DNA of 64,000 nt from Diphasiastrum complanatum (Eukaryota; Streptophyta; Lycopodiopsida; Lycopodiales; Lycopodiaceae). Shown piece by piece: positions 19,940 through 31,965 of this stretch. The notes beneath the pieces were generated by a model. That model saw only the letters and a list, made by a program, of their open reading frames with translations, searched no databases and was not told where the DNA came from. The stretch spans positions 68,131,084-68,195,083 of the forward strand of contig CM055099.1 in assembly GCA_029204225.1 (NCBI GenBank), in the 5' to 3' direction. Made by a program: the position numbers and the translations under genes. How positions within the stretch are numbered: the first letter of the stretch is position 1; each line of letters opens with the position of its first letter.

Positions 19940-21363
19940 AATCTAGCTTTGAGTGACTCACATGCATTATTCTCGAAGAAGAACACCAGGAAGCAACAGA
20001 AGAAGAGAGTTGTCCGACAAATCGACAGCAATCAGAAGCATAGAAGACCCAAAATCAGCCACCTGCTCAGAACAAGAAAAGGCTATTCTACAGATACTGC
20101 AAGAGGACGAATATCCAGGACTATCGAATCTTGAAGTTCAACAACGACAAGAAGAAGCAGCCGGACCAGCAAGCCCATGCAGCCAACGTAAAGCAAAAGA
20201 ACCAAGATTCAGAAGATGACGAGCAGGAAGTCTTCATTGTGAGTCATCACCACGTCAAACAATCGGAGGAATGGTTCCTCGATTCTGGAGCAACGCAACA
20301 CATGACAAGCCATCAAGAATGGCTCATCGATTATTCGGCTTATAGCACCAAAAGATTCATTCACCTTGGAGATAACAGCTCCCACAGAATTGAAGGTGAA
20401 GGTACTGTTAGAATGAATTTTCAGAATGGAATGTCAAAACTTGTACCAAATGTATTGTATGTCCTGAATCTGGCGACAAATCTACTGTCAGTCAACCGAA
20501 TCACAAATCTAGGATATAGGGTAGAGTTTCAGACAGACTCCTGTCAAATTCTTGATAAAAGTAGGAGAGTTCTTGCACTCGGAAAGAGGCAAGGATATCT
20601 CTATAGGCTTAGTCATTGTAATACTGTGACTGATCCTGCTTTAAGCAGTTCAGCATCTATCAAAAAAGAATTGATTTGGCATTATAGACTTGGTCACCTT
20701 AATCATATATCGATACGTAATATGTATAAGCGTTCTTCAGTTCTTTATCTAGACTATTGAACTGTCGACCCTCCTGTTTGCCAAAGTTGTATCATAGGAA
20801 AGCAGGCAAGAAGGCCATTTAAGTTAAATCAAGAACACAATTCTAAAGATCTGCTAGATATTGTACATACAGATATATGTGGCCCAATGCAAACACCATC
20901 ACTGCTTGGTGCTAAATTCTTTATTACATTCATAGATGACTATTCCAAAAGGATTGCTATATATTTGAAGCACAAATCTGAAGCCTTCCAGTTCTTCAAG
21001 AAATACAAATAAAATGCTGAGTTGCAGACATGCAAAAAAATCAAAGCTCTCAGGAGCGACAATGGCGGCGAATACATATCAAATGAATTCAAGGATTATT
21101 GCTCAGCCAACGGCATCGAGCAACAGTTTGCTGCTTCCTATTCTCCACAGTCGAATGAACTGGCAGAAAGGAAGAACAGAACCTTAGTCGAGTCTGCCAA
21201 ATGCATGATAACTCATGCTTCGTTGCCCAAATCATTCTAGCAACATGCTGTATCAATAGCAGCTTATGTGCAGAACCGATCTATAACTAAAGGCTTACCT
21301 GACAGCAAAACTCCTCATGAAGTTTGGACAGGATTCAAACAACCTTATTTTAGAATGATCCTC
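19940..21363 (+). pseudogene. copia pol pseudogene (gag end, protease, pre-integrase, integrase)
   Basis: A degraded zinc knuckle (FYRYCKRTN) precedes a long frame from about 20131. Aspartic protease DSG is in EWFLDSGATQHMT, then LYVLNLATNLLSV, then the pre-integrase HYRLGHLNHISI. A stop at 20758 interrupts it. Integrase continues with SCIIGKQARRPF and VHTDICGPM, and further stops occur at 21010 and 21238. Catalytic residues are visible: D in HTDICG, D in LRSDNGGEY, E in LAERKNRT. It ends at about 21363 before RT. Confidence 0.85.
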
Positions 21364-21813
21364 TGAACACAGTCCATGACTAAATGTATATAAATACATC
21401 ATCTTGTAAGTAGGTATCTCTGACAATACACTCAACACTCTATCTCACATAGATTTAAAAGTTGAACAGTCAATCCTAAGAACTATAGTGTTCTTTCTCA
21501 CCTAATCAAAACTAGTATAAACTCTATCCGTATAGGTCACTCATGATCCGCCATAGATTGGAATGATCCCGAAGAACTTTCATATTGCATGCATCCCATT
21601 TTTGGGTGGAAGAGCTGCGTCGGCCATCAACAAGTGTTCATTGCTAAAATTTACAGGCCCATAAAGATTTGACTGCTGGTAGATCTTTTAGTTTTGTCAA
21701 TCAAGATATCATTAAAAAATGATGCATGAAAACCATTTACAACCCATCATACGATCATTAAAAATTGATTTCTCGCTCAATTTTGATGCATGTAGGTGCA
21801 CTTTCCCTGCTCG
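21364..21813. other. no recognisable feature
   Basis: AT-rich; no ORF or repeat signature recognised between the copia pseudogene and the LINE. Confidence 0.55.
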
Positions 21814-22640
21814 CTATCTATGAAATGCAGAAGTCGTGGGCCATCGACAATCGGGGTGCTGAATCTGTGCAATATGGGACCTCTGAGGACAAACACTCCT
21901 AGTAATCGGAAGTGCTCGGACCATGGTAATGTCTGAGGTCAAGCACTGTCTCTGATCTCGATGAGCTAGGTCAATGTCGATGTCATCGTCTGAGACTGAA
22001 TCTGGTCGAGGCCGACGACTAGTGAAAAAGTCCGTAATCGGAGGCTGTGTATCACTATCCACTGAAGCACAGGCTCTTCGTAACAAGGACATCTCGTATA
22101 TCATAAGGGCGACACACCTAGGATCCACATGAGTGATAAGAGAGCGTAAGGTGGGTGCATCTCTGAAAAGACAATGATAACGTCCCCAAATCTCATAATA
22201 GGCCGAATGTCTGAAAAGGAAATGCTCCTCTGACTCAATCTCTCCCAAGGAACACATCTGACATAATCTGTCCTCACGTAGAGTACCTCGGTAACGACCA
22301 GTCTCAATAGCAAGCTGGTGGGAAGATACCCGAAACTGCCCAAGAGTAAACCGTAAACAATGTGAGAGTCCATAGTCAAGATAGTGTGCCTGTATAGGAA
22401 AACCTGCTCCATCAAACTCTAGAAAATGTGTCCGATAGAAATCTGATTTGACACTCAACTGCCCCTACCAAGTATGCTGGATATAAGCCTGATAAATGAA
22501 ACGTCTAATGTACTCATGAGTGCCTGCTGGGAGATCAGAAACTGAAATACCAAATGAGCTCAAGAGGCGTGCAGCCTGAGAATACCATGAGCAGCAAGAA
22601 GAGGCCCGTTCTTGGGCATCAGCTAGCTCAGGGTATCTTC
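21814..22640 (-). mobile_element. LINE ORF2 C-terminal fragment
   Basis: From 22640 the minus strand reads SDLPAGTHEYIRRF, a stop near 22466, then a frame open from 22458 to 21814: SDFYRTHFLEF, QFRVSSHQLAIET, the zinc-binding segment LCQMC...ESEEHFLFRHSAYYEIW (the CP of the sister copies is HS here, removing a Cys), then QPPITDFFTSRR and an acidic stretch SDDDIDID. The 214-codon frame is unusually long for a fossil LINE. No CT tail is attached, so the 3' end is lost. Confidence 0.82.
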
Positions 22641-23380
22641 TCATCAGCTAGCTATTGAGACAGGGAGGTTCCATTGTATTCCTAGAGAGGAGCGGATTTG
22701 CCAGTTATGCTGGTGTCTGAGGAGCACTTTATCTTTAGATGCCCTGTATAATATGAGATCAGAAGACGATATCATTGCCTACTTCGAGACATGCCTACCA
22801 CTGTACGCTCTCTCATCGCCTATGAGAACCCACGATGTGTCGCTTTGATGGTACGTGAGATGTTCATCCTATGGAGAGATTTATACGGGACACCCCAGCA
22901 TTTTACCTCACAGCCACTAATCACTTCATTCTTTACTAGGCGGAGATCGCGTGACTTAGTGCATGAGGACGATGATTATGACGATGATGATGATGCTAGC
23001 CGCTCACATTCACCATCACGTTACTACCAGGATCACCAGACATCCTATGCAGAGACGTACTACTACACATGCTCATGCTCATAGATGACACCGGCAGGCT
23101 CCAGTGCCTTCTCATGCTGTGGCTCACATTACATCCTTTTACAGCAGCAGCAGCAGCAGCAGCACAACACAGTCTTGACATCTGGACATAGATACATATG
23201 ATTACTATGCACAGACACACTCTCGCATACGTGTCTACTTTAGTTTGTACTAGATGTTTTCTTTATTACAGTTCTAGAGACGTTTTATACGCTCCCATGG
23301 TTCAAAACACTTGACATGTTCTTCATTAGTCTTATATGCCTTTTGGCATGGAAAAGACATTAATAAAGCTTTCTTTCTTT

Positions 23381-23448
<68 letters not shown>
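22636..23448 (+). mobile_element. LINE 3' end with CT tail
   Basis: It starts in VSSHQLAIETGRF, continues through the zinc-binding segment with a frameshift near 22710 (ICQLCW, then EEHFIFRCPV), then RCVALMVREM and QPLITSFFTRRR, and an acidic stretch HEDDDYDDDDD, stop about 23084. The 3' UTR contains a CAG-repeat patch near 23140, a hairpin ATGCC-TTTT-GGCAT near 23336, AATAAA at 23361, and then the CT tail. Confidence 0.85.
23384..23448 (+). repeat. (CT)n tail of the LINE
   Basis: It follows AATAAAGCTTTCTTTC directly, as at 3162-3270, and ends 70 bp from the stop codon of the minus-strand gene. Confidence 0.9.
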
Positions 23449-23451
<3 letters not shown>

Positions 23452-23518
23452 TTTATGACTCACTTGAATTTTATAACAAAGATCACTTGTCAAATAATTT
23501 TGTTGATGCTAGTCACCT

Positions 23519-26500
23519 TCATTGATTTCTTCCAACTACAAGAAAAGCATACCAAGTTCTTGACAAAACTTGTCGCTTAAGAACCTTCTCTGCAGATGAT
23601 TGGAAACGTCGAACTTTTCTCCCACGCAAAAAGATCAAATGCCAAGCTGAAAATATGCGCAATAGCCGATTGTGCTCAAAAAACTCGTCCGCTTGCTTCA
23701 TCTTAAGCTTTTCCTTCCTTTTTCTTGCATTATCTAGCTTCCATCCAGTAAATGCTGATCGCATGTATCGTAGATTACTTTTTTTCACCTACTTTTCCAT
23801 TTTTGAAAACAATTTGAATAAAACAATAAAAAAGTTTAACTAAAAAATGTGCAGGAAAGTCACAACTAGCCACAAAGCAATCAACTTAGTTACATGTTGT
23901 AGTTATATAGGCACTTGTTCCCTTATCAAAGCCCAATTAAGCCGTGTTTATTGTGGTTTTAGAGGTAAGAAAGTCGACTCTAACATTTGAGAGTAAACCT
24001 GATAGTTCTAGACTGAAAAAACATGTAAATTCAACTATAAGTGGAAATGATCTAAGCTGCTTTGTATGCAGGGAAAAATTACAAGGAAGCCATAAGTGAT
24101 CAAACTTCATATTGTGGTCCTACTCATTTTGCACCAAGGTAAGTACAGCCTTCGGATTCTTGCACTAGGAACGTGTGGGGTCTTTTGAAACCCTCTAACT
24201 CCCCCTTCTTTTCTCCACTCCACATCAAGGAAGATATGCATTCTTCGTTCTTCCATCAGACCACCTATTATGCTTCTCTTCCCAATTCTTGCATTCTTCG
24301 TTCTTTCATCAGACCACCTATGTCACACAACCTTTCTATCTTGTCTTCTATCAAAGACTAAGCAACGCAACTAAAAGAATCCTGTCAAATACTTATTGTT
24401 TATAGTAAACCATTGTACAACAATTATGTAAAAAAATGTGTAGTTAGATGTCAAGACACACTACTTCTAGGTTTTAGTTTAATGGATTGTCTTTTAGCCA
24501 AAAGCTTCATAAACTTCACATAAACAGCATGACATATTGATCTATAAAGCATAAAGTATGTACATCAACATATCAAATTACAATGTAAGTTTACATGCAT
24601 TGTGTTTATTTGAAGAGGGAGATTTTTAAATTAAGTCCAATACTCAAATCCTTCCTAATTCTCAAAAACACAGCACCATTATTCACACCGTCCCACCTAC
24701 AAACTATAAGGATTTAATCTCATTAAATTACAAGAGGTTGAATCAATCTTTCTTTGTATCCATTCATGAATATGCATGCTTGGGGCTTAGAAACCCGTTC
24801 AACCCTTTTGGATCGGAATCTACTGTACATTCCAAACAGTACGTTCCGGAACGTACTGGGTCAGAACGTCTTTTCTTTTTGAATATTTCAAAAAACAGGT
24901 ATTAACGCACCTGTTGGCATGTTCCTTCTTTTTAGGGACGCATCTTGATATGCAAGGAATTTGTAGAGTTTTCTGCGAAAATCTTGCTGTATTTGTTTAT
25001 CTAGTCAGAATCACTTTGAATCTGTCATTCATCAATATCTATCCCCTCACAAAATTACTCACTGAGAGCAAGGCCATCATGCAAATATCAGATAGGCTAT
25101 CTTCAGCTTTTAGCAAAAGAAAAGTATCTAAAAATCTGTTCTTGCTCTCTTTAAGTTCTTTTTTCCGTGCCTTGCAGATCAAGCCCACACAGAAGTCCCT
25201 AAGGTGAGTTTTCCCACTCTGTTCTGCTAGTTGCTCCAGCATAATATGGAATGCAGCAGCCTCCGGTCCATACGAGTAAGCCTGGCAAAAAATGATCTAC
25301 TGTATGGTTGTCGCAATTGCAGAGGCTTCTGAGACTACTATATAATATAAATGTTCTTCCAAGAACTTTTTCACAATCTTAGCTTCTCAGCCAACCTCAT
25401 TCAACATTATTCCACAACAGAGATAGTTGATATCAGAGAGAATAAGTCATGTTCTAAGTGCCAAGTCTTAAGTACTAGTGGTTACATTCGGTTCATTGTT
25501 ATGTATATCCAGGGGTCTTTGAAGATTGTTGCAATATATAATGATTATACTTTCAGCAATGTTACAGACCATTATATGAAACAATTTTCTCTGTAGTGGT
25601 CAACTTGTCATCTCTAGTTGTTTTATCTATCTATAAATCAGGATTGAAGCTCATATTCAAATTCTCATTTTACGCACATGCATCAATTGTCGATGGTCTC
25701 ATGGACATTTATCCATCTTAATCCTGGCATGTTTCAGTATTGCATCATTTCCAATTACAATATTCCTTTACCTACTAATTTCCATTGCAGGTAAGAGCAT
25801 ATATGCCATGCAGACAAATGTATTATGTTTACTTAGAGCTAAAGGATTGGATATTTTTACTCGAAATTGTTCTCCTTGTTTTATCTATGGTTGCTACACC
25901 AGCATTGGTATATCTTCTTCCAGGCCCAATGCACTTATGTCCTCAAGGTCTTCATGTAGCTCCATTCTGACATGTTTATTCATTGTGATGTGCCTTGTTC
26001 CTTGTAAATGATAGTCCAGTTCTCTACAGCCATTTACATATCTCTATTCATCGTTTTTTTACTCCAATAATTACGTGCCATTCATGGTTCATTCATCATG
26101 TGTTAGTTATTGAGGTCTAATCTGAAATCATTATTATTGCTTTGATTTGCTTATAGTTAGTCCTGCTGGTCGTGAAGCTCTTGACATGTTCTACATTTAC
26201 TATCATCCCTATCTGGTTCACCAGGCACATATATATCTGCACTGGAAGACATTCTACTCCTCCTTTTCCTTCAGAGTATGTTGGTCTGTTTATACACTTT
26301 GCCCTATCTTTGAAAAGATTTTTGTTTGGCCATTTGGTATCCGCTATTATATTCAACAATATTTGCATATTCTCCATCAGTTTTTGCTACTAATAATTAT
26401 GACTTTAGGAATTTGGGTCTAGCATGGATTTTCTTTCTATTCACGATGTCATCTTCAATGACTGTAACTTGCTGATAGTTAGCTATATCATTGGAGGAGA

Positions 26501-29500
26501 CTCGTGTTGCACAAGGTTCATGAGTTATACCTAGACTATACATGGATTTGGTAGTCTCTTTTAAGCAACATAAATTTCATTCCTTAGCATGTCACATTAG
26601 GAACATTATTATGTCTAACATGTCATTTGGTGATCATACTCCTTCCATGAGTTTTGTGGCATTTGTTACTGTAAGACAACATATGTATTTGTATCCTGGT
26701 GTTGTATTATTCAAGCATTGTTATGAATATATATCCTCTATTGATGGTTATGTCATAATATTACATTCCTACTCAATGTTGTGAGGTGAGTCGTGACATT
26801 GTTGACCCATTCTCATAGATGGGTAAATTTCAAGTATCATCCTTCATCAACGTTCATAGAGATATTGTTTGAGATTGAAATTCGGTTCATCTTCACGCGG
26901 CTTTTTACTATCCATTTGTATAGCCACGTGGTCCACAGTTAGCAGCAATGTATTCATTTATGTGTGCTACACCCGAGGTCATTTTCACATTATTATTTGT
27001 CTATATTTTAAATAGGTAAATAATAGGGTTTTTGTTTATATTTGGTGACACGAACTGCTGCGCAGCATTTTCTCTATGTTATCACATGTACGCATGAACG
27101 TAGGCATTAACTACATAGGTAATCTACCATGTACAAATGTAAGGTGCATGCATGTGCTAGCCAGCTCATATCTTGGGTGTGTGTAAGTAATCAAATGTAT
27201 TGAATTAATCAGGATATACTAAAGAACTAATTACACAAATGGACAAATGTGTTTATTCATCTCATTAAAGCTTCCCAATGTACTTCTACCTACTAGGATA
27301 GTCGATCTATCAAAGGGATTGGTAGTTTGGGCAGATGAGTGTACGATCTTGCTTAAAACATCAAATGTACTGATTATTAAGTGTAATTAGGGTTTGGGAC
27401 ATCCAAGGCGATAGTTGGCATTTTCAGACTTAGGGTTCGTGAGATTAAGTGTGAAAAAAAACATAGTTCGCACAAAAGTAGGCATTGATTCTTATCAAAT
27501 CATAGTGAGGTAAGCGAAACCCATATACAAACGTAAAATAAACTAACGAAAAAAACAAAACAATACAGAATGAAACAAATGAAAATGGATTGTGTAAGAG
27601 AAGCATAAACCTTGAAGAAGAGGACATTGTATTAGTCATCACCTCAACGAAGGCGCTAGACACATTCAAATACCAATGAAAGGCCAAGAAGCAAGTGAAT
27701 GTTGGAAAAGATCACCACGAAAGGGAGCACCAAGTAATGAAGTAAGCTCCCCAAATGTGACAAAAAAATCTACCATGAAATGAGGAAGCTGCCAAAATGT
27801 ACACCAAATAGACCACCAAGTGAGGAAGTAAGCTACCCAAGAATGAAAAATCCAGCAAATGATACGTGAGAAGCAATGATCAGAACGATTAAAATATTGT
27901 TTAACAGCCCCCGCGCCCCCCCAGCTTTTCCCTTATAATCCCCACCACTCTCACTATCCTCTCTTTTACACACTAGCATACATCTTTGAGCAAATTTAAG
28001 AAGTAAGATTTTTTTCTCCTAGGATGCAAGAGATAATGTACATAAAGCTAGATATGTTGAAACTTGAAAGATGTAAAACTAGAGGGAAAGCATTTAAATG
28101 GTTGCTGAATGCGAATTCCCCACAAAATTAGAAGATGCCATTGTCTTTCGCTGCACCCAAGTGGCAAGCACCTTTTGCATCCCGAGCATTTTTCATCCTA
28201 AACAGATGATTATCTTTGCACAAAAGACTACAGCCTTTTTTAATCAAAAACTTACATGCTCATTCAACCACTTAGATGATTTAATTAACCTCCCAGCCCT
28301 TAAAAAACATTTGGATTGGTGAAAATCCTAAAAATGCTCAAAAGGGGTTAGCAGCATTTGAGTTTCATAGGTTTCAAACAATTGAATGCTGAACTATGCA
28401 GATCAATGATTGACTTGAGTGAACTGGCAACTTCAATCTCAGTCGCATAGAAGGAAAATCTCAGAACAGGGCTTACTAGCAGACCACTCTTGATAATATG
28501 CCCACCTGTTCATCAATACCAACATCCACTGTGAGAAAGCACCCCTTGGACGCAAAGATGGTGCCCTTACTGATAAGCCTATATGTTTCTTGCCAATGGA
28601 TGCCTCCCCAGAGATGCCTAATAACAGGGAAATCCTTCCCAGGTTTGTTTTAGGGAGACCACCTTTCTAAACTGTGTAAGAACTGCTAGCATAAGAAGAG
28701 TACTCATAAATCATCACAGACTCAGTAAAGACCTTTTGAGCAAAGCCTTTTCACAAGTAGAAGTTTAAGCAGATGCTGATGCTTGGAACACTTTTTACAT
28801 GAAAGTTCATGAGAAGTACAAAGAAATCGTAAGAAATAGTTAGCTAAAGGATTCAATAACTAAGAGATTGTCAGAAGGCAATGCTTTTGCAACAAGTAGT
28901 GAGGTGGTCAAAGGTTCAACTTCAAGTCGCCACACAAATGAGGACACACAAGAGACAAAAAGGATTGCATGTCACCGGGCAATGTTTGTCAGTCTAACTG
29001 GCTACACATAATCTTATATGTAAATTCTTTGGAGTTCCTTTCAAAGAAAATGCGTTACCTGTAAAGTAAGCAAAGTGCGGTTTTTCTCTATTGCAGACTT
29101 GACCCTATCAGCACTTGCTGCGAGTTCATCAAGCTGTTCATATGCCAATCGCATTGGTAGCTCATGCTCTTGAACTGCCCATCTCAGAGCCTGCACATAG
29201 TACAGTTTACTCATTCTGATACTTTCCCAGTTTGGGCTACAATAAGTAGTTTAACTGTTCCTTCAAGTGAGATAATAAATAGACTAGGAAGCTCGACTCT
29301 GGGTAGTAACTTCAAAGGACCTTCAGTCCTGAGTTCAGCTCCGAAGGAATACTTTCACTCATGCCAATGGCCTGCCTGCTAGCCCTTCTCTTTTTCAACA
29401 TTTCTTGTAGTTTTGGCGTCTCCAAATCATCAGTGTCATCGGATGTCTCTGAATCTTTTCTGGGAAAACTTTGAGAAGCAGATCCCCACCGCCGTCGACC

Positions 29501-29860
29501 CAGCACCTTTGTCGGGGACACTCCTTCGTTGCTTGACCTTCTTTCTAACCCATGAGCCTCATCGCCACTCTCACTCTCATCATTCCTCAAAGTGCTTGAA
29601 TCTTCGAGGAATTCATTGGGTGTGCTTGGTCCTGCATCCAATTCCATCTTAGGCAACTCATTATTTTTTCTCTCTGACTGATTATTTGATCTATCGCTTT
29701 GTCTTCGACGACCCCTAGGATCTTTTTCCACTGTCTCATCTTGGTCTGGATTTTCCATTTGCTTATTATCATATTCATTGGTCGCTGCCGGATTTCTTTC
29801 TGGTTGATAATCCGGTCTGTTTTGCTCGTCTTTGTTCGATAAGGCTTCAGATTCGTCCAT
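23519..29860 (-). CDS. Sfi1-like (centrin-binding repeat) protein, four exons, 386 aa
   Basis: Model: exon 1 29860-29321, exon 2 29190-29059, exon 3 25281-25063, exon 4 23788-23519 (TGA). All introns are GT-AG and every exon is a whole number of codons (180, 44, 73, 89 plus stop), which is strong support. The start has a good context (GCCATGG). Exon 1 encodes a polar, acidic and Arg/Ser-rich region (DESEALSNKDEQ..., GRRRWGSASQSF, LQEMLKKRRASR), probably disordered. Exons 2 and 3 are helical (ALRWAVQEHELP; KARKKELKESKNR). Exon 4 has three Trp-centred repeats (AFTGWK, IFSAWH, SRTWYAF) spaced 33 and 30 residues, the Sfi1 pattern. Sfi1-type repeats bind centrin at centrosomes or basal bodies. Real Sfi1 proteins have more repeats, so this may be a short relative, or missing exons may lie in the 3.8-kb intron. 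The LINE next door may have cut the 3' end. Confidence 0.65.
23789..25062 (-). other. intron 3 of the Sfi1-like gene
   Basis: Donor GTGAGT follows exon 3; the acceptor ...AAAAGTAG lies behind a T-rich tract. It contains the 22-bp palindrome at 24837-24858 and a possible 62-nt cassette exon at 24911-24972 (CGCAG acceptor, CAACAG/GTGCGT donor) that would shift frame with the chosen exon 4 acceptor, so I left it out. Confidence 0.5.
25282..29058 (-). other. intron 2 of the Sfi1-like gene (3.8 kb)
   Basis: Donor GTAACG, acceptor TTTTTTGCCAG. AT-rich, with no long ORF or recognised repeat. The length relative to the other introns suggests old insertions that I cannot identify. Confidence 0.5.
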
Positions 29861-30139
29861 GGCAACTAGAAAACAATACTTTTCAACGACTATGCAATCT
29901 CAGAAACTTTGCATCATTGGCAATAAGAAGAAACAGATGCAACCTCAAAACAAGATTCATCCCCCTACTCTGAGTCTGAATTTGCAGTTCGATTACATTC
30001 GCAATTTTTGGCTAACCTGTCGTAAATTGCAGCCAAACTTGTTCTATTGGCGTCAATCATAAAAAATCCCGAATTGTAGGCTGCGCGCCTGTGGTGCCTA
30101 CTTATCGCAAAATAAGAGCATTGTGCCCGTCTCTAAATA

Positions 30140-30147
30140 CTTTTATA
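30140..30147 (-). promoter_or_regulatory. TATA box of the Sfi1-like gene
   Basis: The minus strand reads CTCTATAAAAGTATTT about 280 bp upstream of the ATG, predicting a transcript start near 30105-30115 and a 5' UTR of about 250 nt. No other TATAAAA-type element was noticed on this strand between it and the ATG. Confidence 0.5.
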
Positions 30148-31863
30148 GAGAAAGCTGGCCTCGGTGAGCAAGCAGTCTGGGAAGTCAAGAAGAGAAGAGT
30201 AACAAGGACATTAGAAGTCATAACTTCAAATATGATGAAATTTTGAATCCTACGTATGAGAGGAATCAAGATTAGAGTTGAACTACAATTTTCTGCGAAT
30301 GTGTGGTGAAGGTTCTTAAAATCAGGTCATAAATATAAAAGAATGTATGCTGGAAGGATACGGATAAGATGAATGTATCACATATAAGTGGCATATACTT
30401 TGGGGAAAAAAGGGCCTAAGCATTGTCACCTAAACAAAAGATTGAAGCTTTCAGAAATGGTGGACTCGCTCGACCAGTGAATAACATACAGTAGAAAGAA
30501 TCTCCTTGATGGCAAAAGGCAATACAGTAGGTCATGATAACTAGCTCCTGCACAGGTAGTCCAGCTTTTGGAAACACAGTGAGCATGCCAATTATTATCA
30601 GTAAATGAGTTGGAAAAATTGTGTAAAATTTTAGCCACATAAGGGACAACATCATGCACCATGTGTGCGTAGACTATAAAACGGCAACGTAGCGTGTAGC
30701 GTGTACAGTTTCGTCGGAGAATTTGGAACCCCTGCAACAGAAAAGAGGCGGCAGTTCTTCTATAAGTTGAAGCTTCAGCCTGAAAGAAACTTTAACCAGG
30801 GCAAGTTCGTCAACTGCAACGGAAACTTGCAGAAACACTGTCCGATGATCAAATAACAAGCATCCACATCTCGGAGCATGTTCGTTGAAGCCTCTTTCAC
30901 GTCGTAATAGCGACTATTGTATTCTCATCCAAACAGCTTCTACTTTTCGAGAAGGAGTTGCAACCTACATAGGATATAATGTATGAATATATTGAATAAA
31001 AACTACAAGAAACTCCTCCTAATTGCCATCAGCAAACCTCCGACATACAGAATTCTTTCAAGGTGCAGTGAATTCAGCCAGCTCTAAAGCGAATGAAATT
31101 GCATTTCAAAATCAAACCTATGATGCGCTTTTTTGCGTTGCAGATGTACAGCAGCATTCTGCCAAAAACAATTCTGGATTTGAACTATTACCTCCAGAAT
31201 TCTGTAGCTTTGGAAAGAACAGCAATCCAAACTGACGAGACACAAAAGAAAAACGACATAACAAAAGAAAAAAAGCCAATGCCGCCGAGGAAACAAGATC
31301 GCCAGGCATAATGAGCTGCGTCCGTCCGATCGATCGATCCAAGGGCGGAGGCTGGCTTGTTTGCTTCCTTCTATTCATTTCTTGTATGCCACATGTAATT
31401 TCCGGGGCTCTCTCTTTTTCTCTCTCTCCAGGAGGAACAGTTAGGGAAAAGCCGTTGCGTCGAGTGAATTACACCTTGAGACGGGAGGGCCATGTATCTT
31501 GAGAGCAATGCCCACTTTGGCCCCACCACAGCCACACTTTTGTTTTTTTTTTTAAATTTGGCTGCCCGGGCACCCCGTGTCCGGGCAACCAAAATATATA
31601 TCCCATAAGCGTTTTCATGGCATTTCGCAGAGGGAACTCCTCATTTCACTTATGTGTGTGTGCGCTTGGACATGGAGGTGCCCAGCGCCACCCCTGCAGT
31701 TGACCGGCATCACATGGGGCTGCCCGACGCCATCTTGTGGCTGCCCGCCCACTGTGTCGTGGCCGCACGATGCTTGGCGCCTAGCCCTGCACGCTCCTAG
31801 TTTGCTCTCGATTGCCATTGCCTGGCGCCCCCCGCCCGACGCCAGCCACTTGGTTGGTGCCAG
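30148..31863. other. upstream region; no assigned gene
   Basis: Several minus frames between 30416 and 30859 (for example VSVAVDELALVKVSFRL) have no family signature. 31563-31591 is a GC-rich inverted repeat (GCCCGGGCACC...GTGTCCGGGC) after a T run. 31640-31860 is GC-rich with repeated GGCTGCCCGACGCC-like phrases. Confidence 0.5.
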
Positions 31864-31965
31864 TAAAACGTCCCCCAGGACTCCCAACCGAGATAGAGCT
31901 TCCTAGACATCAAAGGGAGGATTGCAGTAGATGAAACCGTCCCAACCAAACCTAGACCATCCGAT
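31864..31965 (-). repeat. left copy of the 102-bp terminal repeat
   Basis: It runs TAAAACGTCCCCCAGG to AGACCATCCGAT, with a few differences from 36223-36325 (GGAGGATTGC versus GGAGAATTGT; GAAACCGT versus GAAACTTGT). Confidence 0.9.

Noticed and set aside
21814-23448. Twin-primed (5'-inverted) single LINE insertion
   Set aside because: The two head-to-head parts cover the same ORF region and are diverged from each other, so they are separate copies.
24072-24139. Plus-strand exon candidate with good GCAG acceptor and AAG/GTAAGT donor (reads NYKEAISDQTSYC)
   Set aside because: No partner exon in phase nearby, and it lies in an intron of the better supported minus-strand gene. Kept only as a note.
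25181-25206. Plus-strand micro-exon between TGCCTTGCAG and GTGAGT
   Set aside because: It overlaps exon 3 of the minus gene, which has matching phase on both sides; 26 bp alone is not enough.
26147-26422. 91-codon plus ORF inside intron 2
   Set aside because: Aromatic-rich random-like peptide with no motif; AT-rich intron sequence.
29413-29652. Plus-strand ORF opposite exon 1 of the Sfi1-like gene
   Set aside because: Antisense shadow of a Ser/Arg-rich coding exon.
30416-30859. Overlapping minus ORFs as a second host gene
   Set aside because: No domain, no phase-matched splice sites found, and they lie upstream of a convincing TATA box.
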